Under the pieces are notes generated by a model. It saw only the letters and a program-made list of their open reading frames with translations, was not told where the DNA came from and did not search any database. DNA of 64,000 nt. Origin: Cenococcum geophilum 1.58 (lineage: Eukaryota > Ascomycota > Dothideomycetes > Gloniales > Gloniaceae). Position numbers and translations under genes: made by a program. Shown here piece by piece: positions 51,603 to 62,828 of the stretch (the stretch's first letter is position 1; each line of letters begins with the position of its first letter). The DNA lies in the NCBI GenBank assembly GCA_001692895.1, contig KV748197.1, positions 1,121,813 to 1,185,812 on the forward strand, given 5' to 3'.

Positions 51603-52579
51603 TTATTTACTAGTAGAATTCGGAACCTCATCCATCAACTCTCTCGGTCTTTGATTAGACGCATCCATTTCGAACTGCTCCGTAGACCCTAGTTCGTATG
51701 TCGGCGTATACTGCGCGTGCTGCAATGGTTGCACCTCGCTATGGTGCGCATACTCGGGAGGCTTTAAGTACTGCCCCGTTTGGCCATATGCGCCGTTGCC
51801 AGTTTGGCCCTGTAGTTCTTTCATCTTCTTTCCCCGTTTCCGGTCACGCCACAGAAGATATCCCAGCCCAGCAAATATGAGCGCGCCAACAGGGACGCCC
51901 ACGCCGATGCCGGCTTTTGCGCCGGTTGAGAGGGAAGCGGAAGACGTTGTTGACGATGAAGGCGACGGACTTGCCGTAGTAGTCGTGGGCGAGGGTGTGG
52001 AGGATGTTGCAGGAATTGTCGTTGAGATCAAGGAACTTGAGGTGGATGTACCTACTATCCCGATGGTCGTGAATGCGACTACCCCTCCTTCTAGGGTCGT
52101 GATATTAACCCCCGTTGTGCAATTGCAAGCGGATGGTTGACCGGCTCCATTTCCACCAAGGCAGCAGAAGGTCCCGGCACTCTCATCGCATGCCATCATC
52201 GTATTGCCACCATCAAGCGCATCTATTGCGGGCATTAGCTTGCGACGACCCACGCTTGGCGTATTCCAAGATACTTACATCCGGTGGTAACGCAGAATTG
52301 CGGGCAGGCAGTGGATGCCCAAGTTTTGTCTGTACATGAGCCTCGCACAAATTGGTATAACACCCCCGGATTGACGGCGGCATCCGTAACTTCGCAGATG
52401 CCATTGGGAAGACAGGCAAAGCCGGGCCCACAACAGACGCTTATATCGCGGTCAGGATAACACGGAAAGTCATGCGAGGCTGCGGTTGCATCAGGGAAGT
52501 AGCAACTCGCGGCGTGGGAGAGGGATAGTAATGTGAGGAGAGAGAGAAAAGAAAGATATATCAGCGAAGCCACCGACAT
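51603..52579 (-). CDS. Secreted-type Cys-rich, single-pass membrane protein (paralog 2)
   Basis: Two exons, 52,279-52,579 and 51,603-52,222, joined across a 56-bp intron (GTAAGT, branch GCTAAT, CAATAG), give 306 aa. The ATG at 52,579 starts a signal peptide (MSVASLIYLSFLSLLTLLS); the codon at 52,588 is GTG. The ectodomain shares the spacing CYFPDA, PCYPD, VCCGPGFACLPNGIC, RGSCTDKTW, CPQFC, FCCLGG, CNCTTG with the protein at 41,242. A long Ser/Thr/Pro stalk, a transmembrane helix (AGIGVGVPVGALIFAGLGYL) and a basic RDRKRGKK border follow. The Gln/Tyr/Pro-rich cytoplasmic tail is about 90 residues, much longer than in paralog 1. Probably a cell-surface sensor or adhesion-type protein (inference). 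Confidence 0.83.
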
Positions 52580-53184
52580 TTTCACCACTACTCGCAGAGT
52601 CAGACGCCAGCGCTCTCCGCAGTGAACATAATATGGAAAAACGAGAGGGAAAGAGTGGTAACAGAATGTGGTTGAACGATGGAGAGTGGAACAGCCATAC
52701 CTAGCGTGCAGAAGGATCCGACTTGAAAGCGCGGGCCTCTTTGCAGCCAGGCGTTTCGATGGCTAGTAAAGTGATGTCTTAGGGCTGAGTTATGATGCTG
52801 AGTAAGGGTAATATCGGAGGAATGTTTATGATCCGTGTTTCCCTGATTGCGGTCATTTAACAAGACGATGATAGACTACTGGGAGCACTCTAACTTATAT
52901 AAAACGCAGCGAATTGAGAGATACAGCTATGGGACCAGAACGACGGAGAATACAAATAGCACATCGGGGGGGCAGGAAAGAAGAGGCGGTAGCGGTTGGA
53001 GGAGATAAGATTGTAGCCAATGTGAACCTGAGACGGACATGGGACATGTTGCGGGCTGTGAGAGAGCCTAGCAATTGGCCATCTGGTTCAGTGGCTGTGA
53101 GGAGAGAAGGGCAAGGAGGGCAGGACGGCCCAGGGACCGGCAACGGAATGGGGGCCAAGGGGTCAGCGATAGTCAGCCTTACGT
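52580..53184. other. Intergenic spacer
   Basis: Normal-composition DNA upstream of the membrane-protein gene. Open frames on both strands here lack any recognisable feature. Confidence 0.45.
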
Positions 53185-53186
53185 TA

Positions 53187-53669
53187 CAGTCGTTTAAGAA
53201 ATATCGGTAAAAATCGCCAAGCCGCAGCAGCGCGCATCACCCCCCCATCAAAACAATATACCCCCTATAGCTTTACCAATATATCTCTATATTTTACAAA
53301 TAGAGGCTTATTTTATAGCTCTATCCTAGGGCTATAAAATAAACCTTTATTTATAAAATATAAAGCAATATTAGTGGGGCTATGGGGGGTGCTTTGCAAC
53401 AGCTGTGCAACTTAAATTGAGGCTCTGCGCTGACTAATCCGACCCCTCTATTCCTAGAAATAAGCACCCCCCATAACTCTACCAAAATAGCCCTAAAATA
53501 TATAAATATAGGCTTATTTTATAGCCCTAGGATAGAGCTATAAAATAAGCCTCTATTTGTAAAATATAGAGATATATTGGTAAAGCTATAGGGGGTGTAT
53601 TGTTTTGATGGGGGGGTGATGCGCGCTGCTGCGGCTTGGCGGTTTTTACCGATATTTCTTAAACGACTG
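53187..53669. mobile_element. Foldback MITE, 483 bp, between genes
   Basis: Nearly perfect inverted arms of about 150 bp start CAGTCGTTTAAGAAATATCG at both ends. TA at 53,185-53,186 and 53,670-53,671 fits a Tc1/mariner-type target duplication. The outer arm is GC-rich (gccgcagcagcgcgcatcac) and the inner part AT-rich. The central loop has imperfect partial repeats of the arms. There is no coding capacity. Arm identity is high (very few mismatches by eye), so the insertion is recent or RIP has spared it. Confidence 0.88.
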
Positions 53670-53671
53670 TA

Positions 53672-53973
53672 ACTGGGGTATCGTGCATGCACGTGGCTAT
53701 TCGAGGCTACGTACAAGCATCCACTGGGCGCCTAGTTAAGCCCCCGCCTACGCTACTCGGCATCTTACAGAAGCCTTGGCCGTCGCCTACGATAATTTCC
53801 GAAAATAATACTCCTTGACACCTGCAATGTCCGTTGCTGTTTTGGCCGGAATAATCTCTCCACACTCTATTCTTCTCCAACATACCTAGGGAGCTAGCAT
53901 CCCCTTCAGAGCCGCTAAGACTCTTCCTGTCTACCTGCGATTCCTGCTGGGGTCGCGCCGAGAGGGCGCCAGC
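53672..53973. other. Promoter-side spacer of the DUF3431 gene
   Basis: 302 bp between the MITE and the start codon. It is CT-rich close to the start. No specific site can be named. Confidence 0.4.
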
Positions 53974-55086
53974 ATGNTATCAAGCCCTCGTCGGGCTGTT
54001 GCAGCAGTTGCCGCCGTCGTTGCCTTTGTTTTCCTCTGGCTGAGCTTTGGCAGACATGACGGGACCGTCTCGAACAAGCACGGAAATGGCGACACCACCA
54101 CAACCCACGGTCGTCAGACCTTTGGCCCTGGCGTCGCCAAACCGCCAGGCTCGAACTACACGCGCATCTTAGTCGTGCCCAAACTGAAAAGTGAGAGCGT
54201 CGCCTGGATCGCCCAGGAACTTCCTGACCTTGCGACTGCCATTTATCATGTCGATGATCCTTCAGTCCCCTTCCAGGTTCCGAAGAACAAAGGCCACGAG
54301 GCCATGGTGTATCTGACGTACATTATCGATCACTACGATGCGCTTCCCGACTCCATTCTCTTTTTCCACGCTCACCGCGTCGCCTGGCACAACAACATTC
54401 TACTTGGCCTCGACTCGGCCAACACCATTCGAAGGATGCGGGATGATCGGATAGCTCGCGTGGGCTACATGAACTCTCGCTGCCACCTGGATCCTGGCTG
54501 TCCCGACTGGATCCATCTGGACCGGCCCGAGGTCGACTTCGACGTGGTGAAGAAGCCAGAGGAAAAGCAGTTCAGCTTTGAGCTTTGGAACGAGCTCTTC
54601 CCGGGACACCGCGCGCCGCCGGTCTTGTCGCAGCCTTGCTGCGCCCAGTTTGCCGTGAGCCGCGAACGCGTGAGGGACAACCCGAAAAGCTTTTATGAAC
54701 GTCTGAGAAAGTGGCTACTTGATACCCCGCTTGAAGACTCGGATAGCGGGAGGATCTTTGAGTACATGTGGCAATATATTTTCACCCGCAACCCGGAGCA
54801 TTGCCCTGCCCCTCACTCTTGTTACTGTGACGGCTATGGCATCTGTTTTGGCAGTGCGACGAAATTGGATGACTGGCTTAAGAAGCTAAGAACGAGGGAG
54901 ATCGCGGAAGATGAGCTACGGCAGGCCGAGGAAGATGGTCAAGATAGCTCTGCAATATCACAAATTAAGGAGAAGATTTTTAAACTTGGTCAAGAACTTG
55001 AGGCTGAGAAAGCTGAAGCATACAAGAGGGGTGACGATGAGCGTAATCGAGCCATCGAGCGAGAGAGAGCGCCCAAGAGCGCCTGA
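53974..55086 (+). CDS. DUF3431-family type II membrane protein
   Basis: Single exon, 370 aa. An N-terminal signal anchor (AVAAVAAVVAFVFLWLSFG, about residues 8-26) is followed by a short stalk and a globular domain. Characteristic blocks are RILVVPKLKSESVAWIAQEL, YHVDDPS, KGHEAMVYLTYIIDHYDALP, ILFFHAHRVAWHN and GYMNSRCHLDPGCPDW. I recognise these as the DUF3431 family of fungal, glycosyltransferase-like proteins of unknown activity (from memory of the family). The HAHR and DPGCPDW blocks and CCAQFAVSRERV are the most conserved parts. The C terminus is a charged helix (about 300-365). Base 53,977 is n, so residue 2 is Leu, Ile or Val. Likely Golgi lumenal (inference). Confidence 0.85.
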   Translation: MXSSPRRAVAAVAAVVAFVFLWLSFGRHDGTVSNKHGNGDTTTTHGRQTFGPGVAKPPGSNYTRILVVPKLKSESVAWIAQELPDLATAIYHVDDPSVPFQVPKNKGHEAMVYLTYIIDHYDALPDSILFFHAHRVAWHNNILLGLDSANTIRRMRDDRIARVGYMNSRCHLDPGCPDWIHLDRPEVDFDVVKKPEEKQFSFELWNELFPGHRAPPVLSQPCCAQFAVSRERVRDNPKSFYERLRKWLLDTPLEDSDSGRIFEYMWQYIFTRNPEHCPAPHSCYCDGYGICFGSATKLDDWLKKLRTREIAEDELRQAEEDGQDSSAISQIKEKIFKLGQELEAEKAEAYKRGDDERNRAIERERAPKSA

Positions 55087-55257
55087 AATATTATGAATTC
55101 TGAAAAATAACAACAAATTACATCCGCCCTGCTTAGATACCGTCCCAGAAAACGAGTGAAGATTCTTAACGCAATCATTATCCTGCCTCGCTAGTCCGGA
55201 AACCCACGATACGACCAATTCGATAGATATTCAAAGGGACTCTCCTCCGTCGGTACC

Positions 55258-55566
55258 TTACATCCCCATTTGTGGTCTTTTCAAGTCGCCATGCATATTC
55301 CTGACATGCTCATCCCGCTTATCTTTTCGTGGAAATGGTTTCCCTCCTAGACTACGACGACAGCCATTCGCGCTGCACCAAAACACTACGCCGTTGCTTG
55401 AATGGAGACTGTTGTGATGTCGTTTGAGGTCCGCTAAACGATTGAAGGTTAGACCATAGCATATACTGCTATGGCATATGTATCGATCATCGCTCAAGAC
55501 CATACCGATAGGTTCGGGTTCGGCAGAGATACGGTAGGATCTGTGAGCTGTGAGAAGGGTTTTCAA
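55258..55566 (-). CDS. C2H2-type double zinc-finger exon (partial model)
   Basis: The frame covers up to 102 codons and ends at 55,258. Two finger-like units are seen: CHSSICYGLTFNRLADLKRH ending HNSLH, then FWCSANGC with FPRKDKRDEHVRNMH. This is the fungal pattern of a Cys pair, an F.RKDK helix and a His pair. The frame has no ATG at its 5' end (the 55,566 codon is TTG). An internal Met (MVLSDD) would leave just the fingers. It is therefore probably the last exon of a longer gene, plausibly one whose first exon is at 56,530-57,048, or a remnant. Probable DNA-binding regulator. Confidence 0.6.
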   Translation of the reverse strand: MKTLLTAHRSYRISAEPEPIGMVLSDDRYICHSSICYGLTFNRLADLKRHHNSLHSSNGVVFWCSANGCRRSLGGKPFPRKDKRDEHVRNMHGDLKRPQMGM

Positions 55567-56529
55567 GATGAGTGACGATCTTACGGGAGCATTTGTGATG
55601 GTCCGTGGAGTCCGGTGGGATAAAGGAAATGAGAATTCGGAGCTCCAGGGAAGTTGTCCGGTTCACGCAAGGTCCTAGCACGACTATTGGTTAGGTATTT
55701 GCTCACAACTGAAAAGAAAAGCAATGGGCCTTGACGAAGAGGGCTGTTTGCTAAAATGTATGTAAAGCTGGCGGATCCGAACAAAGTGTGAAGATTAACG
55801 AGTTTACGAAGCGATCAAGAAAAATGCTAATTGGTGAGTATGCGGTGTGGCCGTGGCAGAGGAGCGATAGCGGTGGTGGGAGATGAATGCAAGCATTAAA
55901 TCTGTTCCGATAGTTGAAATGAATTGGTATAAGCTAGAGCACCGTTTCCAAGGCACAGGAGGGCATCCAGTCTACTGACATCACCGAAGATATACACCAA
56001 AGAGGCATTCTCTGAAGCATGGGTTGTCCAAATTTATTATGTCTTCCAATATTTGAAAGACTGAGTTACTGAAAGGCTAATATACCAAAAGGCGGATTTA
56101 CCCAAAGGGCTGATGGATATCAGAGTACCAAAAAAAAAGGTCATGTACCAAATATTATGTCCAAAATAGTGGTGAGAACCTAAATAGGAGGTGCAATGTT
56201 TTCATTCTAAAATCCAAATAATACGATCGTTAACTTATGGATGGCATCCTAACAAATGAAGCCTTTCTTGAACGGTTTCGGATAAGTATCGACGATATGT
56301 TCGAAAAGCCCTTGGAAAATAGGAACGGCCGGACGAGAAGACTGCCTTATCCGGATACAGCACAGTAGGCGGGTTGATGTGGCCGGTGGGGCTAAAGTTC
56401 CGCGAAAGAAGACTGCGTGATTGCATGACATGGACAGTGAACCGTTGAGGTAGTATTAAAGGTAAGAAAAGCTGTTTCAAAAGAAGAAGCCCCGGATTGG
56501 GTGATGTGAAGAACGATCGCACAGACTAC
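55567..56529. other. Spacer or undetermined introns/exons of the zinc-finger gene
   Basis: No clear coding exon. A minus-strand open frame at 56,235-56,522 could hold an internal exon, but nothing confirms it. AT content rises near 56,030-56,230. Confidence 0.4.
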
Positions 56530-57048
56530 TTACTGGTTCCCGACCTCCCGTAGGCTTAGAGCAACATTAGGTCTAGGACCTTTTGTGCTTCCAGTTTCAT
56601 TCCCTTCATCTGGCAGATCTAGCACAGGCGTGGCCAAAAAATTAGGCAATGCCCGGATTGCGGGTATGCCAGTCGGCACATATTCGTTGAAATCTTTGAG
56701 TGTGCCACGAGGCTGAATCTCCGGAAGGCTGGCTGGAACGCTATGGTAGTTATGCGGTGTCGATGCTGAAGCCGAAATGGATGGAGATGGAGATGGAGAT
56801 GGTGACGCTGATATTGAATCTGCCTGAATTTCGAGCCAGTGGGTTCCATCAGGTCCTCCCAGTGAGTCGAAATGAACGGGTGACGTGGTGAGAACTGAAG
56901 TGCTACCTAGGTACGAGCCAGTGGTATAGGCCGGGTTAGATCTCTCAAATGAAAATAAAATCTCATTGGTATTTTCGTCAATTTCATCCGGTGCATTATA
57001 CTCATTGTCTTTTTCGAAGGGCATCGGGAAGTTAGTATCAAAGGTCAT
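56530..57048 (-). CDS. Disordered protein or first exon of the zinc-finger gene
   Basis: The frame has 172 codons from ATG 57,048 (MTFDTNFPMPFEKDNEYN). It is acidic, then Ser/Pro-rich with a low-complexity stretch (ASPSPSPSPSISASAS), with no fold or membrane segment. The frame ends in REVGNQ and stop, but a strong donor (GTAAGT at about 56,528-56,533) lies right at the stop. This suggests the coding sequence continues after splicing. Fungal C2H2 regulators often have such a disordered N-terminal part followed by C-terminal fingers, which fits the fingers at 55,258-55,566 on the same strand (inference). Confidence 0.5.
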   Translation of the reverse strand: MTFDTNFPMPFEKDNEYNAPDEIDENTNEILFSFERSNPAYTTGSYLGSTSVLTTSPVHFDSLGGPDGTHWLEIQADSISASPSPSPSPSISASASTPHNYHSVPASLPEIQPRGTLKDFNEYVPTGIPAIRALPNFLATPVLDLPDEGNETGSTKGPRPNVALSLREVGNQ

Positions 57049-57580
57049 GTTGCGTGTAATGGTATGAGAATGTGTTTATATTTGTAAGAGGGAAATATGG
57101 AGTTAGAGAAGAGGGGAAGCGGGAGCAGGAGAAGGAGTAAAAGAAAAATGGGAATGGTGCTACGGGTTGAAGTAGGGAATTGGGAAGATAAGAGGAAGTA
57201 GGGTTAGCTGGTGAAGGACGCTAGGCAGCACAGCCAGCGCCCTTTTGTGGCCCTTTGCAGGTAGATTTGGATGGCTATTAAATTTCACTCTGCGCGAACG
57301 CCACCATTCGACTTTTCTTTGCGGTTAAAATTGAAGCCAGGCTCTATAGCTGACATGCTACTTCGAGAATAGCGAGCGTCATGTCCTAGTCATCATTAGG
57401 AAGGGATTATCCCCGCCAGCAGTCATAGCAGCCACTCTAGCCACCCCCGCAACGCGTCTCGCCCAGCATACTGAAACCTTCGGTGAACCACCAATGCCAG
57501 CTACGTGGAAGCTGATGAAGAAATATAAATATCCACCTTCCCTATCCTCAAAATAGACCCTATATACGATTCAAAAAAAA
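57049..57580. other. Divergent promoter region
   Basis: About 530 bp between the minus-strand gene at 57,048 and AIP1. Purine-rich (gaagaggggaagcgggagcagg) near 57,100-57,200. No named site. Confidence 0.45.
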
Positions 57581-59633
57581 ATGTCCATAACTTCTGGTAG
57601 GCCCCCAGCGGCACCTTCCACCACTGTCACAGTCTGACGAGACATTGCAGACGCGATCTGGGCCGCCTCACCCACCACCACTCGTGGCCAGCCGACCCCC
57701 TTGTCCTCGGATCCTAAGGGCGAGAGGATAGCATACGCGGTACGGATTCTGTATTTTCTTGCAGAGGGCTACACTAAATATCTGCTCGCAGTCAAACAAG
57801 TCTATCTTCCTCCGCTCCATCGATAACCCCGCTATCAGCAAACAGTACACATCGCATACAACCCAGACTACCGTAGCCCGATTCTCCCCCTCCGGTTTCT
57901 ATGTTGCCAGCGGAGATGTCTCTGGGATAGTGCGGGTATGGGACTGCGCCGGAGAGGGAGCCACAAAGGGTCTGTCATCTCATCCAAAACTCTTCCTGGC
58001 CTCGAGAAACCCGCAGAGGCGGCTTGATAAAAAAAATTAAAAAAAGTTTTTTTTCCCAGCATAGCTAACTATACTCTGCTTCTGCACAGGCGAATACCAC
58101 ATCATAGCCGGCCGCATCAACGACCTCGCCTGGGACGGCGACTCCCAGCGCATCATCGCCGTCGGGGACGGGAAGGAGCGGTTCGGCCACTGCATCACGG
58201 CCGACAGCGGCAACAGCGTGGGCGAGATATCCGGGCACTCGTCGCGGATCAATTGCGTCTCAATACGGCAGCAGCGGCCTCTCCGCGCGGCCACCGGCAG
58301 CGACGACACCAGCCTGGTCTTCTACCACGGCGCGCCGTTCAAGTTCAACACGAGCCTGCGGGGCCAGCATAACAAGTTTGTCTTCGGCACTGCGTTCAGC
58401 CCGGATGGCGCCGTGTTCGCCAGTGTGGGCGCGGATCGCCGGATCTGGCTGTATGACGGGAAGACCGGGGAGGCCAAAGGGCAGATTGGGGAGGGCGTGC
58501 ACACCGGCAGCATATTCGGCATCTCCTGGGCGAAGGACTCGAAGAGCTTCGTCACGGCGAGCGCGGACCAGACTGTCAGGATATGGGACTCGGAGGCGGG
58601 AAAAGCCATCCAGACGTGGCGGATGGGTGAAGAGAGTATTGTCAGTATCCCCGACCAGCAGATGGGCGTTGTGTGGCCCTCAGGGCGCAGTGATGGCCTC
58701 GTTATCAGCGTGGATCTGGAGGGTAACCTGAACTATCTAGTTGGCGGCACTCCAAAACCCACGAGGGTTGTGCGCGGCCACCAAAAGAATGTTGCTGTGG
58801 CCGGGATCGCAGACTCGACATTCTTCACTGGCAGCTACGAGGGCCGCGTCTGTGCGTGGGATGTGTCTTCTGGGTTGGCTGAAAAGGTAGATGGAGATGC
58901 CCACTCCAATTATGTCGCCGGGTTGGCTGCCTCCACTCATAAGGGTGAGGCTCAAATCTACAGCGTTGGTTGGGATGATACCCTCCGCTCTGTCTCCGTC
59001 TCAACCAAGACTTTCACCGGCTCCAAGACTTCGCTTAGCTTTCAGCCCAAGGGAGTTGCCACTACTTCGGGCATCGTGGTAGTGGCATCTCCCGAGGCTA
59101 TCAAGCTGTACGACGATGGGAAACCCGCTGGCGAGTTTCCGGTAAAATACACACCTACTTGTGTCGCGGCGTCAGGGTCCACCATCGCTGTGGGTGGCGA
59201 CGACAAGCTCGTACATATATACTCACTCTCTGGCCATGGTGTCCAAGAGACAGGTGTAGAGCTCCGGCGTGCAACCTCGCCTATATCCGCCCTTTCCTTC
59301 TCCTCATCCGGGGCCCGTCTCGCGGTTGGCGCAGCAAATGGAAAGATATACGCTTTTGAGGCCAGCGGGGACTGGAAGTTGATTACGGATCGATGGAGCG
59401 CCCACACGGCGCGAATCACGTGTTTGGATTGGAACAGTACTGGTGATTTTGCAGCGAGCGGAAGCTTGGATACGAACGTTATGGTTTGGAGTGTTACTGA
59501 TCCAGGAAAGAGGATCAAGGCGCTGAATGCGCATAAGGATGGTGTTACAGGCGTGGCTTGGGAAAGCGCTAAGGTGCTGAGCACCGGCGGAGATGCTACT
59601 GTCAAGGTATGGAAACTTGAAGGGTTAGCGTAA
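57581..59633 (+). CDS. AIP1: Actin-interacting protein 1 (WD40)
   Basis: The protein works with cofilin to sever and disassemble actin filaments and caps the fragments (cytoplasmic actin patches). Four exons, 57,581-57,596, 57,651-57,739, 57,792-57,969 and 58,090-59,633, give 608 aa, the normal length. The small first exons encode MSITSDAIWAASPTTTRGQP and SSDPKGERIAYA, matching the family N terminus. The third intron is 120 bp with a GCTAAC branch. WD repeats are seen throughout: TTVARFSPSGFYVASGDVSG, INDLAWDGDSQRIIAVGDGK, FGTAFSPDGAVFASVGADR, ITCLDWNSTGDFAASGSLD, and the last one ending DATVKVWKLEG. This fits the two seven-bladed propellers of the family. Intact. Confidence 0.96.
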
Positions 59634-60913
59634 GGGGTCAAATCCGTAGCTCAAATCTTGCAATGAAGTTAATGACCACCTGGTTTACTACCACTGGTCA
59701 AGTTGGCTGCTTAGATAAATGTTGTTCTTGCATTGTGGGTTCAATTGCAATTCCGATCGCCCAATGAGACTACTCCTCTAACTCGTGCTGTGATAACGAT
59801 AAAGAAGAAAATATGGAAGTACCCGAGACCAAATAGGCTGTTCGATATCGTGTTCAGATCATTGCATGGTGAATCTTGCATCGCTCTATTATCCTTGAAT
59901 TTGGGCATTCAACAATGCCCTAAGCCGTTAAGAAACCGAAATCACTCACTGATCGCCTAGAATTCTATGTACAATAGAAGTAAAAAAAGATTACGTATGA
60001 AAATAGTTAACCTGGCGACTAATCCGGCCGTGATATTATTCAGAACCATTTAAGTGGAGCTCACTCATAAAATTCGATATCTACACTATCCCTTAACCCG
60101 CTTGCGTGCATCGCTAAATCGCGACTAGAATTATTGCCACCAATCACACCTTGGGTTTGCTGCAGGGTCACGGATCTTACTAATAAAAGTCTGGTTCAGG
60201 TTGAGATCCGTATAGATTGGAAACGTAGGCAAACCCTGTCGGCGATTGATGAGGACAATCCTCAACGACTACCTATATAAAAGATAAGCAATACACAACG
60301 CTTTAGCTCCATAACCTACTAAGACAACAAACCCGCCTTGTTGCAGTGTGTCCAACAGTCAGCCTCGCTGCGAGCTGGAGCTTTATAGTTGACTGACTGC
60401 AAGATAACGTACGCTGACTGTACGCTGTCAGCTAGCCGTCCCGATTAGGCAAGTGATATAGACTTTATAGTATTTTATTGTGAATTTTTAGCAGCACCTC
60501 TCTCTATATAAATATTAACGTTACCTAATTAAAATTTAACTCTAATTTACCTAATATAGTATTTAAATATAGCCAAATTCGTCCTACGTACCTATAGAGA
60601 CTTAAAAAGGTAGAACGCTTAGTAGTAATATTAGTAGTAAGGAAGGAAAGAAGGTATTAGTAAGGGCTCTAGAAGCTCTATTTCTATATTAGATTTAACT
60701 AAATATAAAACTCTATTAAATATAACTTACTAAGCTAGCTTTTCTACCTCTATAGTTATATAAGACTATATATATTAGATACCGCCATAGTCACAATAGA
60801 TTCGCGAGTACTACTATCTTTTTAGCCAATATAGCGATGTAAAGGTGGGACACGTTATAAGTTAGCTTATAGCTAGTAAGATTAATATTTAAGCTAATTA
60901 ACTAGGGTATAGT
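59634..60913. other. Spacer and return to decayed repeats
   Basis: 59,634 to about 60,440 has normal composition with no supported gene. From about 60,450 the sequence becomes TA-rich with stops in all frames, marking the start of the next repeat block. No element could be named before the LTR at 60,914. Confidence 0.5.
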
Positions 60914-61123
60914 TGTAACGGCGCTATCGCACATTACCTGCCAAATTCTGCCAAATTCTGCCGACCTGTGATTGGCCCGCCTAAAGCTAGCGCCTTGGCG
61001 GCTTACCCTATATATTTGTTTACATCGGTCCTAGCGACCCCTTTTCCTTCTCTTTAGCTTAGTATCTTTGTAAGATAGCATTCTATAAGCTTTGGTTTAG
61101 AAGCATTTATATAAGCCGTTATA
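60914..61123 (+). repeat. Putative 5' LTR of gypsy-type element D
   Basis: About 210 bp, from TGTAACGGCGCT to CCGTTATA (a decayed CCGTTACA). It contains a doubled ctgccaaattctgccaaatt and a TATA-like cctatatattt near 61,003. It directly precedes a plus-strand gag relic. The partner LTR is not in the window. Confidence 0.6.
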
Positions 61124-62570
61124 TGAGAGTTGCCTTTACCTAAGAGGAACCTAAGATCTAATTAGGATTAGAAATTAAAGATAATAATAACGTCGTAGAC
61201 ATACGCAAGCAGATTTACGCCCTTGTAGCTAGCTAGGAAGCCGATTATCTTAAGGTAAGGAATACACAAGAGACCCTATAAGAGATCCTAAAAAGCCTCA
61301 CGGCCCTATAAAATAGCCTAGCTTCTCCTTCTTAAAGCTTTAGCCGATATACTTACTCTACTAAATGCGATATACTAGGTAGTATCCCTTAACACGGCAA
61401 TTTAGGTCCTTAGGTTATTGATAAGAATTAACTAATTAGAAAAGCTAGGTTAATATAAATATCTAATTAAATCTAGTCGTCAATATAAGCGAACTTGGTA
61501 AAGGACCCTGCCGTATTAAGGGATAGATATAATAACGAAGTAATTAAAGTCCGTTAAGCTCCCTAACCCCTAACTACTGTCTAATGGGATAAACCCTACC
61601 TTTAAGAATTAGAGAATTTAAGTATAAGGAAAGCTCCGCGTTAACTATAACTATTTCCTTTCTAAGGAAGCCAAAATACTCTACCTTTTTAGTCGAACTA
61701 CTGGGGATGCCTAACGGCACCTTTAAGCCAAATTTAAGGACAATTTCCCTATCTAATTTATATCTGTTAATAAGATAATACAGCACTTAGTAGCTATTTA
61801 TATTAACCTAAATAAAGTACAGGACGCCTAGTATAACTATAATCGCCTAATAATAAAACTAAACTAACCCTTTACTAAATTTTAGATTTAATTCCTATAC
61901 CTTATAGGGAAAGGCCAGGTTCCCCTTAAGAACTACTAATTAGACCTATATAATAAGCTAATAATTTAGCTATAAGAGAAGATCGCTATAACCTTAAATA
62001 ACCTTCTAACGTATAATAGACTTATAACTTATTACCTATTACTAGATTTAGAACTAAAGCGAATTAACACTTACCCTAATTAGTAGAAGCGACCCTAAAA
62101 TAACTAAAACTTATTAGCTATACCTATAGGAGCTAAAGTAGGAAAATAAGCTATAACCGCTCTTATACCAAAAGCGGTCATATCTACGTACTAGCGGGCC
62201 TTACCTAATTAGCTATATACCACACCCCTAACTAGTACTTATTACAATACCCTAATTAACCCCGCCTCGGCTACTTGCTATAACTATAATAAGGAGAATT
62301 ACTTTACCTTATCTTGCCTAGAGCTAAAGGATATAAGCGATATTAAAGAAATAGAGGAAGAAGAAATGTCTAACAAGTTAGGAAAAAAAAAGCCCTAGGG
62401 AAAGACTCCCCCCTAGGGTACCCTATTAATCTTAAAGAGATTAATCTTAGTTAGTTAATAGGTAAAAAGCATTTTACCGTTCTATATATAGTATCTTAAA
62501 ATAGATATAAAGTAAATATAACTGCCCTTATTAATACTAGAGCAAATAGCTTCGCCTTTATAAATACTAT
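61124..62570 (+). pseudogene. gag and protease relic of gypsy-type element D
   Basis: Plus-strand decayed reading frames. Near 62,273-62,317 a CCHC knuckle reads TCYNYNKENYFTLSC with the second Cys, the Gly and the His substituted. Near 62,521-62,569 retropepsin reads ALINTRANSFAFINT with the active-site Asp as Asn. Gag-like sequence (a glutamine- and leucine-rich helical region) lies in front. The frame is cut at 62,570 by the copia-type sequence. Reverse transcriptase and integrase are not present in the window. Confidence 0.72.
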
Positions 62571-62828
62571 TGTCGGTATCACCTGGGGGGGTACTGCAAT
62601 TGCAATATAAGGTAACAGGTTCTTTGATTCATTCGTGTCTTTCGCCGAGGATCGTAAGGATCGCGGTGCCTAAATAGGGGGCTGATGAGTCACCGTAAGG
62701 ATGACTAATCAGAGACATGACCACGTAACCTCTACTTGTACAGACACTGGCGACATTTATAAAAAGGAAAGAAGGTAAGAAAGTATAAAGGAGAAGTATA
62801 TAGGTTAACAGGTGCTTAGGGTAGTAAT

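Noticed and set aside
59042-59641. 199-codon minus-strand frame
   Set aside because: Antisense shadow of the AIP1 WD repeats.
62682-62712. Hammerhead ribozyme (CTGATGA core)
   Set aside because: The GAAA core element expected after stem II reads TAATC, and no NUH cleavage site is correctly placed. The palindrome explains the similarity.
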